A stretch of 64,000 nt of DNA, from positions 61,870-125,869 of the forward strand of contig NZ_JAFLJM010000015.1 of the NCBI RefSeq assembly GCF_017745675.1, written 5' to 3'. The notes below the pieces were generated by a model that searched no databases, was not told the origin of the DNA, and was given only the letters and a program-made list of their open reading frames with translations. The translations under genes and the position numbers were made by a program. This document shows positions 46,225-55,421 of the stretch, one piece after another; positions within the stretch are counted from its first letter, which is position 1, and every line of letters begins with the position of its first letter. Source of the stretch: Alkalihalobacillus sp. BA299. GTDB taxonomy: Bacteria; Bacillota; Bacilli; Bacillales; Bacillaceae_F.

Positions 46225-46554
46225 TTATTTACTTTGTTTTTCTTCTTCAGAAATAACTTCTTCATACCAATAGTCTAAAACTTTTGCGTCTAAAACTTTT
46301 GATTGTACATATTTAGCTTGTTTTTCTGTAAAGGCTTGGCTCCAGTCTATGTCTAGTTCTTGAGCAATCTTTACTACTGTTAATAATTCTTGCCATGCTA
46401 CATATCGTTTGTACCAAAAAAATTGTGGTTGCTCACTCATGTATGGGTATAAATCGTCGAATTCAGTGTGTTTACAATCAATTGTTCGTTCGAATTGCAC
46501 TTTTGCTGTTTCAATTTTCTGAATAAAGAAATTGGACATCTCTTGTTTCATCAT
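46225..46554 (-). CDS. Hypothetical protein, 109 aa
   Basis: Soluble, helix-rich protein of unknown family. Notable are the aromatic/acidic middle (DDLYPYMSEQPQFFWYKRY) and the helical end (EKQAKYVQSKVLDAKVLDYW). No membrane segment. The start is placed at the ATG at 46554 with AGGTGAT upstream; the next codon is also ATG. It stands alone between the palindromic terminator and the parC terminator. Confidence 0.55.
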   Translation of the reverse strand: MMKQEMSNFFIQKIETAKVQFERTIDCKHTEFDDLYPYMSEQPQFFWYKRYVAWQELLTVVKIAQELDIDWSQAFTEKQAKYVQSKVLDAKVLDYWYEEVISEEEKQSK

Positions 46555-46570
46555 ATTTATCACCTACATC

Positions 46571-46838
46571 TATTATTTTTTAATGGCAAGACATTGTAAT
46601 AAAACTTAACTATAATATTACTCTATCATAAAGATGTGTCTGTATCCAGTAACTTCTTCTATAGTTTACATAATATTATTATGTAATACAAAATAATTCT
46701 TATATATTAGGTGCTTTCTAGCATAATTTTTGTTATATGTTGTCTTTCATTTAGATTTTTGCTTCACTTCTGTTTTAGTTCCTCTTCATCATTATTTCTT
46801 ATTTCAAGTTTAATTTGGTTAGTTAAGTAATAAATGCC
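46571..46838. other. Intergenic stretch with no visible gene
   Basis: AT-rich sequence between the hypothetical gene and the parC terminator. I see no open frame with a ribosome site; it must hold the promoter of the minus-strand hypothetical gene. Confidence 0.4.
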
Positions 46839-46870
46839 GAAAAAAAATGATGAGTAATTTACTCATCATT
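46839..46870 (-). terminator. parC terminator overlapping the stop codon
   Basis: AATGATGAGT and ACTCATCATT form a 10-bp stem that contains the parC stop codon; on the minus strand a T-run follows. Confidence 0.85.
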
Positions 46871-49303
46871 TTTTGGTTCGGTACTAACAATTTGCCATAT
46901 TTGGTTAACTTCCCCATCTGTCGAGCTGTCTATAACAAAAGAACCGTTACTGTAGCGGTCATTTGGTCTTAAATGAGCTACCTCAACAAACGCTTTTGCG
47001 TTATTTTTTGTTAAGAGTATGATTTGTTCGGCATCTGATACTTTTTCAATACCGACAATTCGATGCGGCTGACTTTTTAATTCACGTAACATAACGAGTC
47101 CTCGTTTTGCTCGTGTAGACTTATCAAATTCAGTGATCGACATCTTCTTGACAGCTCCACGTTGTGTAGCGATAAAGAAATAAACATCGTCATTTAAATT
47201 AAATGTGTATCCATTTACTACATAATCGTCTTTTTTCAAGTTAATCCCTTTAACTCCAGCTGCTCGTTGCCCTACGATACTTACTTCCTCTTCTCCAAAC
47301 CATAGTCCATATCCTTGATTTGTTCCCAAGAAGATCTCCGTGGTTCCGTTCGTTAGATGTACATTGACAACTTCATCCGCTTCTTTAAGCTTCACAGCAA
47401 CAAGTGGCTTTGTAAAACGCTGTGCTTTATATAATGATAATTGGCTTCGTTTCACCATTCCATTTTTCGTTATAAATAATAAGTATTCGTCTTCACTAAA
47501 GTCTTTGATAATCATTGAATGTAGAATTTCATCTTGACGGTCTAAACCAGAAACAAGATTAGCTACATGTTGACCGTTGTCTTTCCAACGTATGTCTGGG
47601 AGTTGATGTACAGGTAAATGCAAATAGTTTCCTAGCTTTGTGAAGATTAGGAGTGTATCTATCGTATTTGTATAATAATGGCCAATTACATAGTCTTCTT
47701 CTTTCATTCCAGGTGGTTCACTGTTGGAAGCTGCGTAAGAACGAAGGCTTGTTCGTTTTACATAACCTTCCTTTGTAACAGTGACAATGACATCTTCAGC
47801 TGGGACGAGAACCTCAAGGTCAATTTTAATTTCTTCTACGTCTTTTTTTATAATCGTTCTTCGTTCATCAGCAAATTTGTTCTTGATTTGTAGTAAATCT
47901 TTTTTTATGACACTGATTAATTTGGCTTCACTTTTTAGAATACCTTCTAATCGATTAATTTGTTTCACTAATTCATCTGCTTCTTTTTGTAATGTTGTAA
48001 TATCTGTATTTGTTAAGCGATAAAGTTGTAACGTCACGATTGCTTCTGCTTGAGGTTCGGTGAACTCAAATCGTTCTATGATGTTATCTTTTGCATCACG
48101 CTTATCTTTAGAGGAGCGGATTGTTGTAATTACTTCATCTAGTATTGAGATTGCTTTAATCAGACCTTCAACGATATGAGCACGTTCTTGAGCTTTACGT
48201 AGTTCATATTTGGACCTACGCGTAATCACTTCTTTTTGATGGGAAACATAAGCTTGCAGCATTTCTTTTAGACCTAGTAATTGAGGTCGTTTATTGTGAA
48301 TGGCAACCATATTGAAGCTATACGTCACTTGTAAGTCTGTATTTTTATATAAATAGTTTAAAATCGCTTCTGCACTTGCGTCTTTTTTTAGTTCAACGAC
48401 AATGCGAAGACCCGTTCGGTCTGTTTCGTCTCGTACTTCAGCAATACCGTCAACTTTTTTATCAAACCGAAGCTCGTCCATTTTTTTCACAAGATTTGCT
48501 TTAATGATTTCGTATGGTATTTCTGTTATAACAATTTGTTGACGACCGCCTTTGAGCTCTTCAATTTCGGTTTTTGCCCGCAGTACGACTTTCCCTTTTC
48601 CAGTTTGGTAGGCTTGTTTTATACCGTCAATTCCTTGTGCGATACCGCCTGTTGGAAAATCAGGGCCCTTCACAAATTCCATTAGGTCATCTAGACTCGC
48701 AAGTGGATTTTCCATTAAATGAATAGCACCATCAATCACTTCTCCTAGGTGATGAGGGGGAATATCAGTCGCGTATCCGGCGGAAATCCCAGTTGAACCG
48801 TTGACCAGTAAATTAGGAAACATTGATGGTAATACGACAGGCTCCTCCTGTGTATCATCGAAATTTGGAATAAAATCAACTGTTTCTTTATCAATGTCAC
48901 GTAAAAGTTCTGAGGCAATTGATGATAACCTGGCCTCAGTATAACGCATAGCTGCTGGTGGATCCCCATCAATCGATCCATTATTTCCGTGCATTTCAAC
49001 TAGAAGGTTTCGGAGCTTCCAATCCTGACTCATTCGGATCATCGCATCGTACACCGACGTATCACCGTGTGGATGGTAATTACCGATAACATTACCAACA
49101 GTCTTCGCTGCTTTTCGGAAAGGTTTATCCGCCAAGTTTCCTTCACGATACATCGCATATAAAATTCGGCGTTGTACAGGTTTTAATCCATCACGCACAT
49201 CTGGCAGCGCACGATCTTGGATAATGTATTTACTGTAGCGACCAAAGCGATCGCCAATGACTTCTTCTAGTGGTAGGTCTAAGTAGCGCTCTGTCTGTGC
49301 CAA
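46859..49303 (-). CDS. parC: DNA topoisomerase IV subunit A
   Basis: 814-residue type IIA topoisomerase A subunit, the usual ParC length. It cuts and rejoins DNA to unlink daughter chromosomes. LPDVRDGLKPVQRRILYAMY begins the DNA-gate domain. The quinolone-region HPHGDTSVYDAMIRMSQ is wild-type-like, and the catalytic tyrosine is in MRYTEARLSS. The C-terminal beta-pinwheel repeats (for example VKRTSLRSY, VKRSQLSLY, VKKMSITEF) are degenerate, as in ParC rather than GyrA. It follows parE after 1 base, so the two are one operon. Confidence 0.97.
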   Translation of the reverse strand: MAQTERYLDLPLEEVIGDRFGRYSKYIIQDRALPDVRDGLKPVQRRILYAMYREGNLADKPFRKAAKTVGNVIGNYHPHGDTSVYDAMIRMSQDWKLRNLLVEMHGNNGSIDGDPPAAMRYTEARLSSIASELLRDIDKETVDFIPNFDDTQEEPVVLPSMFPNLLVNGSTGISAGYATDIPPHHLGEVIDGAIHLMENPLASLDDLMEFVKGPDFPTGGIAQGIDGIKQAYQTGKGKVVLRAKTEIEELKGGRQQIVITEIPYEIIKANLVKKMDELRFDKKVDGIAEVRDETDRTGLRIVVELKKDASAEAILNYLYKNTDLQVTYSFNMVAIHNKRPQLLGLKEMLQAYVSHQKEVITRRSKYELRKAQERAHIVEGLIKAISILDEVITTIRSSKDKRDAKDNIIERFEFTEPQAEAIVTLQLYRLTNTDITTLQKEADELVKQINRLEGILKSEAKLISVIKKDLLQIKNKFADERRTIIKKDVEEIKIDLEVLVPAEDVIVTVTKEGYVKRTSLRSYAASNSEPPGMKEEDYVIGHYYTNTIDTLLIFTKLGNYLHLPVHQLPDIRWKDNGQHVANLVSGLDRQDEILHSMIIKDFSEDEYLLFITKNGMVKRSQLSLYKAQRFTKPLVAVKLKEADEVVNVHLTNGTTEIFLGTNQGYGLWFGEEEVSIVGQRAAGVKGINLKKDDYVVNGYTFNLNDDVYFFIATQRGAVKKMSITEFDKSTRAKRGLVMLRELKSQPHRIVGIEKVSDAEQIILLTKNNAKAFVEVAHLRPNDRYSNGSFVIDSSTDGEVNQIWQIVSTEPKNDE

Positions 49304-49304
49304 T

Positions 49305-51278
49305 TTAATCCTCCTTCGTTACCATAATATTTTCGTTTTCTAATATATTAGTATCCTCTTCTAAGCCAAATGCAACGTGAGACTCGATCCATTTACGTCG
49401 TGGTTCTACTTTGTCTCCCATTAGCGTCGATACCCGTTTTTCCGCACGAGCAATATCATCAATTTTTACGCGAATAAGCGTTCGTGTTTCCGGATCCATT
49501 GTCGTTTCCCACAATTGGGTAGCATTCATCTCACCAAGACCTTTGTAACGCTGGATCGTATAGCCTTTACCAATCTTTTTTATTGCTTTTTGCAATTCAT
49601 CTTCATCCCAGGCATATTCAAGGACTTCCTTCTTACCTGTACCCTTACTTACCTTGTATAGTGGGGGGAGTGCGATATACACTTTTCCAGCCTCAACGAG
49701 TGGCTTCATATAACGATAAAAGAAAGTTAATAGTAATACTTGAATGTGAGCCCCGTCAGTATCGGCATCTGTCATAATGACGACTTTATCATAGTTAATA
49801 TCTTCAATTGAGAAGTCAGCACCGACTCCAGCACCTATCGCATGGATAATCGTACGAATTTCTTCGTTTTTCATAATGTCATCTAATTTCGCTTTTTCTG
49901 TGTTTATTACTTTCCCGCGTAGTGGTAGGATCGCTTGGAATTTCCGGTCTCGTCCTTGCTTTGCAGACCCTCCTGCTGAGTCTCCCTCGACTAAGTAAAG
50001 TTCGTTTCGACTTGGGTTCTTCGATTGTGCTGGAGTTAATTTTCCGCTAAGGAGAACGTCTTTTTTCTTGCTCTTTTTGCCGCTTCTTGCTTCTTCACGC
50101 GCTTTTCGTGCCGCTTCGCGCGCTTGTGCAGCTTTAATCGCTTTTTTAATAAGCATCGTACTTAAATCTGGGTTTTCCTCAAAGAAATAAGCGAGTTTTT
50201 CAGAGACAAGCGCATCAACAGCTGAACGAGCATCCGCTGTTCCTAATTTCCCTTTCGTTTGTCCTTCAAATTGTAGCTTTTCTTCCGGTACTCGAACCGA
50301 GATAATTGCAGTAAACCCTTCGCGAATATCTGAACCATCTAAGTTTTTGTCTCGTTCTTTTAGTAATTTTGCTTTACGTGCATACTCATTAAAGGCTCGA
50401 GTCATCGCCGTTTTTGCCCCTGCTTCATGCGTTCCACCGTCTTTTGTTCGGACATTGTTAACGAAAGATAATACGTTTTCGGTATAGGCGTCATTAAATT
50501 GAAACGCAAACTCGATATCAATCCCGTTTTGTTCTCCATTAAAAAAAATAACAGGCATCAATGTTTCTTTATCTTCATTTAGATATTCCACAAATGCTTC
50601 AATTCCGGTTTCATAATGGAAAGCTTCAGTTGCCTCTTTGTCTTTTCGTTCATCAACTAATTCTATTTTCAGCCCTTTGAGCAAGAAGGCTGCTTCTCTT
50701 AATCGTTCAGTTAACGTTTCAAAATTAAAGGTCGTTACACTGAATATCGTAGGATCTGGTTTGAAGTGAATTTTCGTTCCTGTTTTCTTTGTTGTTCCGA
50801 CTTTTTCTAATGTCGTAACAGGCTTTCCTCCGTGCTCAAAGCGTTGACGATAGATCTTCCCATCTCGTTTAATTTCGACGACGAGCCATTCAGATAAAGC
50901 ATTAACAACTGAAGCACCTACCCCGTGAAGTCCACCACTTGTTGCATAACCGCCCTGGCCAAATTTTCCTCCAGCATGTAAGACCGTAAGAATGACTTCA
51001 GGTGTTGGTTTGCCCATTTTATGCATCCCCGTAGGCATACCACGACCATCATCAATTACACTAATGGAGTTATCTTTATGTACCGTAACTTTTATATAAT
51101 CACCGTAGCCTGCAAGTGCTTCGTCTACAGCGTTATCTACAATTTCATAAACTAAATGATGTAATCCGCGACTGTCAGTACTACCAATGTACATTCCAGG
51201 GCGTTTTCGGACGGCATCTAAGCCTTCTAGTACCTGTATGGCATCATCATTGTATTCTAATTTCTGTTTAGTCGCCAA
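49305..51278 (-). CDS. parE: DNA topoisomerase IV subunit B
   Basis: 657-residue ATPase subunit of topoisomerase IV. GHKL motifs: EIVDNAVDEALAGYG, DDGRGMPTGMHK and GLHGVGASVVNALSEWL. The QTKGKLG transducer loop carries the ATP-contact lysine, and the TOPRIM domain shows YLVEGDSAGGSAKQGRD and MTDADTDGAHI. The insert AREAARKAREEARSGKKSKKK is typical of Bacillus ParE. ATG start with GGAAAGGAGC upstream. yneT lies upstream on the same strand, as in B. subtilis. Confidence 0.97.
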   Translation of the reverse strand: MATKQKLEYNDDAIQVLEGLDAVRKRPGMYIGSTDSRGLHHLVYEIVDNAVDEALAGYGDYIKVTVHKDNSISVIDDGRGMPTGMHKMGKPTPEVILTVLHAGGKFGQGGYATSGGLHGVGASVVNALSEWLVVEIKRDGKIYRQRFEHGGKPVTTLEKVGTTKKTGTKIHFKPDPTIFSVTTFNFETLTERLREAAFLLKGLKIELVDERKDKEATEAFHYETGIEAFVEYLNEDKETLMPVIFFNGEQNGIDIEFAFQFNDAYTENVLSFVNNVRTKDGGTHEAGAKTAMTRAFNEYARKAKLLKERDKNLDGSDIREGFTAIISVRVPEEKLQFEGQTKGKLGTADARSAVDALVSEKLAYFFEENPDLSTMLIKKAIKAAQAREAARKAREEARSGKKSKKKDVLLSGKLTPAQSKNPSRNELYLVEGDSAGGSAKQGRDRKFQAILPLRGKVINTEKAKLDDIMKNEEIRTIIHAIGAGVGADFSIEDINYDKVVIMTDADTDGAHIQVLLLTFFYRYMKPLVEAGKVYIALPPLYKVSKGTGKKEVLEYAWDEDELQKAIKKIGKGYTIQRYKGLGEMNATQLWETTMDPETRTLIRVKIDDIARAEKRVSTLMGDKVEPRRKWIESHVAFGLEEDTNILENENIMVTKED

Positions 51279-51483
51279 TTGAAAGCTCCTTTCCCTCGCT
51301 CATATTCATTTTTTTCTTTGTCTATAGAATAGAACTATAACCTAAAACAAGGAAAAAATCTAATTTCTCCTTAAACAATATATCACAAAAGAACATCTGT
51401 TTCTTTGTATATTTTGTACTTAATCGCGTTTTTCCTGCTTTTTATTGAAAAATGTTCGTGCAGTATATTTTATCTAGTAAAAG

Positions 51484-51517
51484 AAAGTCCTTAACTTTTA
51501 CTATCGTTAAGGACTTT
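51484..51517 (-). terminator. Terminator of yneT
   Basis: AAAGTCCTTAAC and GTTAAGGACTTT form a perfect 12-bp stem with a 10-base loop, then CTTTTACT on the minus strand. It separates yneT from parE, so they have separate transcripts. Confidence 0.75.
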
Positions 51518-51523
51518 ACGTAA

Positions 51524-51943
51524 CTATTTTGTTAACGCATGCTCCACTTTAATACATCGATCCATAATCGTCTTCACACCATGTTCCGTTAAAAATTCAT
51601 AAGCTTGTTCATTTTGAAGTCCGAGTTGTGCCCAGTATACATCTGGCTTAATTTCAACGGCTTCTTTCGCTACATCGAGGAGATGCTCACTTCTTCTAAA
51701 CACATTGACAATATCAACATGACCGTCAATATCTTTTAAACTTCCGACTGCCTTTACTCCGAGTATTTCTTCTCCCACAGCTGCTGGGTTAACAGGGATG
51801 ATCTCGTATCCTGCACTTTGCATCGCCTCAGAAACCATATAAGAAGTTCTTTCCGTGTTTGTGGATAAGCCAACAACTGCAATCCGCTTACTACGTTTTA
51901 AGATTTCTCCGATTTCAGTGCGACTAGGATTTTCAATCGCCAT
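51524..51943 (-). CDS. yneT: CoA-binding protein, YneT/YccU family
   Basis: 139-residue single CoA_binding Rossmann domain. RIAVVGLSTNTERTSYMVSE is the nucleotide loop, EIIPVNPAAVGEEILG follows and VDIVNVFRRSEHLL, VYWAQLGLQNE and MDRCIKVEH complete the fold. These proteins bind CoA or acyl-CoA; their physiological role is unknown. ATG with AAGGAGTG upstream. The position before parE-parC matches the B. subtilis gene order. Confidence 0.9.
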   Translation of the reverse strand: MAIENPSRTEIGEILKRSKRIAVVGLSTNTERTSYMVSEAMQSAGYEIIPVNPAAVGEEILGVKAVGSLKDIDGHVDIVNVFRRSEHLLDVAKEAVEIKPDVYWAQLGLQNEQAYEFLTEHGVKTIMDRCIKVEHALTK

Positions 51944-52121
51944 ATATAATCACTCCTTTGTATTCCCTTTTATCATACGATATGTTTTCATCTCTCATAC
52001 ATTCAGCGTAATCTACAAAATTCCTGCTCTTTTTTCATATTTTTTACTTGAAAAGAAATAATAAATAATTAAAGGTACTATTTTAAAACGATAGCAATTA
52101 GCACTATAGTGAGGTGAAATA

Positions 52122-53453
52122 ATGATCCGACTACAGACAAAACTATTACAGCTACGATCAAGCTTTTTGTTTTTACCTAGCTTTTATAGTGTTATTGCTA
52201 TCGTTCTCTCCTTTATCTTTATTCAATTGGACTATCACCTTTTTTATTCAACACGAATAGGAACTAAAATCCCTGCTATTTTTTTCACGGATTTAGAATT
52301 AGCACAAACATTATTAGGTACAATTTCAGCTTCTTTGTTAACGATGACTACAATTTCCTTTTCAACAATTATGGTCGTACTCACTACCTATCTATCACAA
52401 TTTTCTCCACGAACACTACAAAACTTTGTCAATGATCATCATACTCAGCGCATACTAGGTGTGTTCATTAGTGGGTTTATTTTTTCAATCGTTACGCTTT
52501 TATTAATGCGAGAAAAAGACGGGTTATCGTTATTTTTTTCTCCTACCGTTGCTGTTATTTATGCGATGGTTTGTGTAGGGTTTTTCGTGTTTTTTATTCA
52601 CCACGTTTCACTTTGGATCCAAGTGAGTAATTTAATTCACCAAATCTCGATGAATACAATCGAATCGATCCATAAAAATTATCAGGATAAGCAAGTGGCA
52701 CATCACGATGCCCCGTGGGATGATTGGGAAAGTGCTGAGATCAAACAAAAAGAACCTTTGTTCGCTTATGTGAGTGATCCTGGTTATTTACAAATAATTG
52801 ATCATCAACCCCTTATTGAACAAGCAAAGCAGGACGATGTCATTATTGAAATGAGGTTTCAACTAGGCGATTATGTTGATAAGTACACTCCATTTCTGCA
52901 TATTTGGCCGCTTACAAAAAAAATAAATCCCCAAAAATATTTGTCGTATTTTCATTTTGGGAATGAGCGAGCAATTGTACAGGATGTTGATTTTGGTTTA
53001 ACAAAGTTGGTCGAAATTTGCTTGAAAGCGTTATCACCAGGGATTAATGATCCTAATACTGCTATTTCTTGTATTAATGAACTTGGTAAGGTATTAACTG
53101 TCTTAGGTCAAAAAAATATCGAGCGTTGTTTTTATAATGATGACAATCGAGCACTTCGATTGATGTTAAAGCAACAGCATTTCCGCGATTATCTATACCG
53201 TTCCTTCTATCAAGTGCGTCACTATGCAAATGATGATGTTTCTGTATTATCAGCGATACTTGAAGCGTTAAATGTTGTCGCTTCTTACAACGATAACGAT
53301 GTAAAAAAAGAGATTAAACGTTTTTCAGATTACATCGTTGAGGGTATGAATGAGAAAACGTTTTTGTCGTTAGATGAACAGTATTTACATAAAAAATTGG
53401 AGGAGCTTGCCTTACATACAAAAACAGATCATCATGCAAAGCACGAGATTTAA
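52122..53453 (+). CDS. DUF2254 membrane protein
   Basis: 443-residue protein. Four hydrophobic segments occupy the first ~165 residues, including the polar-rich ASLLTMTTISFSTIMVVLTT and the SQFSPRTLQNFVND loop that typify DUF2254. The C-terminal half is soluble (VDFGLTKLVEICLKALSPG, NDPNTAISCINELGKVL). Function is unknown; a channel-like or stress role has only been guessed for the family. ATG after GAGGTG. A perfect 19-bp hairpin overlaps its stop. Confidence 0.85.
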   Translation: MIRLQTKLLQLRSSFLFLPSFYSVIAIVLSFIFIQLDYHLFYSTRIGTKIPAIFFTDLELAQTLLGTISASLLTMTTISFSTIMVVLTTYLSQFSPRTLQNFVNDHHTQRILGVFISGFIFSIVTLLLMREKDGLSLFFSPTVAVIYAMVCVGFFVFFIHHVSLWIQVSNLIHQISMNTIESIHKNYQDKQVAHHDAPWDDWESAEIKQKEPLFAYVSDPGYLQIIDHQPLIEQAKQDDVIIEMRFQLGDYVDKYTPFLHIWPLTKKINPQKYLSYFHFGNERAIVQDVDFGLTKLVEICLKALSPGINDPNTAISCINELGKVLTVLGQKNIERCFYNDDNRALRLMLKQQHFRDYLYRSFYQVRHYANDDVSVLSAILEALNVVASYNDNDVKKEIKRFSDYIVEGMNEKTFLSLDEQYLHKKLEELALHTKTDHHAKHEI

Positions 53454-53475
53454 TGATAAATCTCGTGCTTTGCAT
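53434..53475 (+). terminator. Long hairpin at the end of the DUF2254 gene
   Basis: Arms 53434-53452 and 53457-53475 are perfect 19-bp inverted copies around ATGA; the stop codon is inside. No clear T-run follows, so it may stabilise the 3' end or terminate weakly. Confidence 0.6.
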
Positions 53476-53597
53476 ATCATGTTTAAAAGAAAGTGTAATT
53501 TCTTCTTAAGAGCTGGAGGATGACAATTGAGTTATCCTCTTTCTTTTGTTTATATTATCTTAAACGAATGATGATAATAAGGACGAGGTGTTGCTGT

Positions 53598-54827
53598 ATG
53601 AAAATAATGCATGTTCTTATTGTTTTTTGTCTCCTTTTCCCTATTCATACTCACGCAGAAGTGAATGCTTCAAATTTAAAAGTAACTTTTATTCGCAATG
53701 GTCACGTTTGGACAAAAATCAATAACAAAGAAGAAAGAATTACCGAGAAAATAGCTTCCTATACTTCCCTGGAGTGGTCATTTGATGGACGTATGATCCT
53801 CTATCAAAAAAAGGAACGAGATGAAGCACAAAATGAAATATGGGTCTATAACCTTAATACAAAAGAACATCATCAAGTATTTTATGATGGCTATAAGCCG
53901 AAATGGTCTCCAATTGCAAACCTTGTGGCATTTAAAAGTGATGGGGTTCTCAATATATCTGATTTAAAAAGCTTCTATAATATCGCTCTCGGTGTTTTTG
54001 ATTATGAGTGGCAGCCCGATGGTAACGGTTTTATTGCCTCTTCTAGTGCTGATCTACGGCCTACTGGGTGGACAAACCCGATACTTTACACGATTACATT
54101 AGAAGGTGGTTATAAAAACGTAAAAAGTTTAACTGACCATGTGAAGGAATTGTTTGTAATACCAAGTGAAGTAAAAAAAGGGGATTTAACTGTAATGGCG
54201 ATTAATGCTTCTTCTCTGATGTATTCACCAGATCAAAAGTGGATTTCTTTTATTGTATCCCCTACGGCTTCGCTGGCGATGGATAGCAATATGCTTTGTG
54301 TCATCTCTGCAAATGGTAAAGAATTTGAAGCGATCGATGAGGTTATTCAGTATTTGGATGATCCGAAGTGGGCAGATAAGAGGAATTTATTAGGTTATAT
54401 TGCAGGAGGTGGCAGAATTGTATTTGGGTTTAAAAATAAAGATTTAAAAGTAACGGATCTTCCCTCTACATCTCAAGTTAATCTAACTCCTCCTAACTAT
54501 GCAGAGTTAGGGTTTACTTGGGTAAAAGACCATTCTCTAATTGTTTCTAGAGTAAAAGAAAGCGAATGGTCAAATGATCCACAACAACGTCCTAAACCAT
54601 CGTTATATCTTGTGGATATAAAAGGCCGAAATCAAACCAAAATAACGTACCCTCCAAAAAATTATGGTGATTATCAGCCTCAGTATTTACCCTCTGCGCA
54701 CAAAGTTACTTGGGTAAGGAGAAGAGAGACGGAAAGTAGCGGGGATTTATGGATAGCAGATCCAAATGGTGAAAATGCAACACCATGGATCCGCAATTTG
54801 TCAGGTTACTCTACCTTCTCTAATTGA
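53598..54827 (+). CDS. Secreted TolB-like beta-propeller protein
   Basis: 409-residue exported protein. A signal peptide (KIMHVLIVFCLLFPIHTHA) with a likely cut after HTHAE is followed by WD40/TolB-like repeats: GHVWTKIN, SLEWSFDGRMILYQKK, PKWSPIANLVAFKS, EWQPDGNGFIASS, YSPDQKWISFIVSP, and GDLWIADPNGEN near the end. Such propellers bind partners at the cell surface; no enzymatic motif is seen. I place the start at the ATG at 53598 with GAGGTG upstream, which puts the signal peptide at the N-terminus. The in-frame ATG at 53520 would add a Cys-rich leader. Confidence 0.8.
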   Translation: MKIMHVLIVFCLLFPIHTHAEVNASNLKVTFIRNGHVWTKINNKEERITEKIASYTSLEWSFDGRMILYQKKERDEAQNEIWVYNLNTKEHHQVFYDGYKPKWSPIANLVAFKSDGVLNISDLKSFYNIALGVFDYEWQPDGNGFIASSSADLRPTGWTNPILYTITLEGGYKNVKSLTDHVKELFVIPSEVKKGDLTVMAINASSLMYSPDQKWISFIVSPTASLAMDSNMLCVISANGKEFEAIDEVIQYLDDPKWADKRNLLGYIAGGGRIVFGFKNKDLKVTDLPSTSQVNLTPPNYAELGFTWVKDHSLIVSRVKESEWSNDPQQRPKPSLYLVDIKGRNQTKITYPPKNYGDYQPQYLPSAHKVTWVRRRETESSGDLWIADPNGENATPWIRNLSGYSTFSN

Positions 54828-54891
54828 ACACTTTAGCATCTCTTTCTTTCGTCAACATAGTTTCTCTTGGTTATGGCACCTTTACTTTCCA

Positions 54892-54921
54892 TTGAATCTA
54901 GCTGTTCAGCCATGATATATT
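54892..54921 (+). promoter_or_regulatory. SigA-type promoter for the candidate non-coding RNA
   Basis: TTGAAT (54892-54897) and TATATT (54916-54921) are separated by 18 bases and resemble -35/-10 boxes. The nearest coding start downstream is 500 bases away, after a terminator. Confidence 0.5.
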
Positions 54922-54927
54922 ACAAGT

Positions 54928-55296
54928 ACAACAAACCCGAGACGTGATGAACTTCATCACATCTCACTTCAAAACTCTTGCCATAGCGCATACCATACAT
55001 GCGTTATCTTGAAAGGAATGGAATTAGAAATCCTTCATTTCCCATTCCTCCTTTTACATAATAACCCTACGATGTTAGTACTTCATAATGTCTTAAACCG
55101 ATACTGTTTTTTAGGGAGTTCATCATTCTATTCCCAACAACAAGCCCTGCAAGCTGGGGGAAGTTGAACGGTCTAGAGAGGACACCCACCTACGAGAGTA
55201 GGTTTTTAAGACACTACGAGGTACGGCAGAGTGGGAATCAATATTTAATTAAAATTATTAAACGCTTGGAGCTCATGAGCCCAAGCGGTTTTTTAG
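54928..55296 (+). ncRNA. Candidate structured non-coding RNA, ~370 nt, class unknown
   Basis: The region between the propeller gene and the SRAP gene has no plausible protein but many pairings. Near the 5' end TGATGAA pairs with TTCATCA (about 54946-54959). In the 3' part ATTCCCA (about 55132) pairs with TGGGAAT (about 55232), closing a domain that contains the ACCTAC-GAGA-GTAGGT tetraloop hairpin. It ends in a strong Rho-independent terminator and starts behind a promoter-like sequence. It does not show the conserved cores of RNase P RNA, SRP RNA or tmRNA. A new small RNA, or a relic of an IS200/IS605-type guide RNA, are both possible. Confidence 0.45.
55261..55295 (+). terminator. Rho-independent terminator of the candidate RNA
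   Basis: CGCTTGG-A-GCTC pairs with GAGC-C-CAAGCG, followed by GGTTTTTTAG. The stem is G+C-rich and stands out from the AT-rich surroundings. Confidence 0.82.
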
Positions 55297-55421
55297 TTTG
55301 TGCATAATAGTAATTAGTTTCACTTATTTCTTCGATTGCATTTTTATTAACTGAAGCATTTTCTTTATGAATGATACAAATATTGCCTATAATGTGAATA
55401 GAACTAAATGAGGTGATGATC

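Noticed and set aside
46859..51278. GyrA/GyrB instead of ParC/ParE
   Set aside because: Order parE-parC, the adjacent yneT, the ParE-type basic insert and the degenerate C-terminal propeller motifs all fit topoisomerase IV; gyrB-gyrA would be near dnaA/recF.
54928..55296. RNase P RNA, SRP RNA or tmRNA
   Set aside because: The size is similar, but none of the conserved core sequences of these RNAs can be found.
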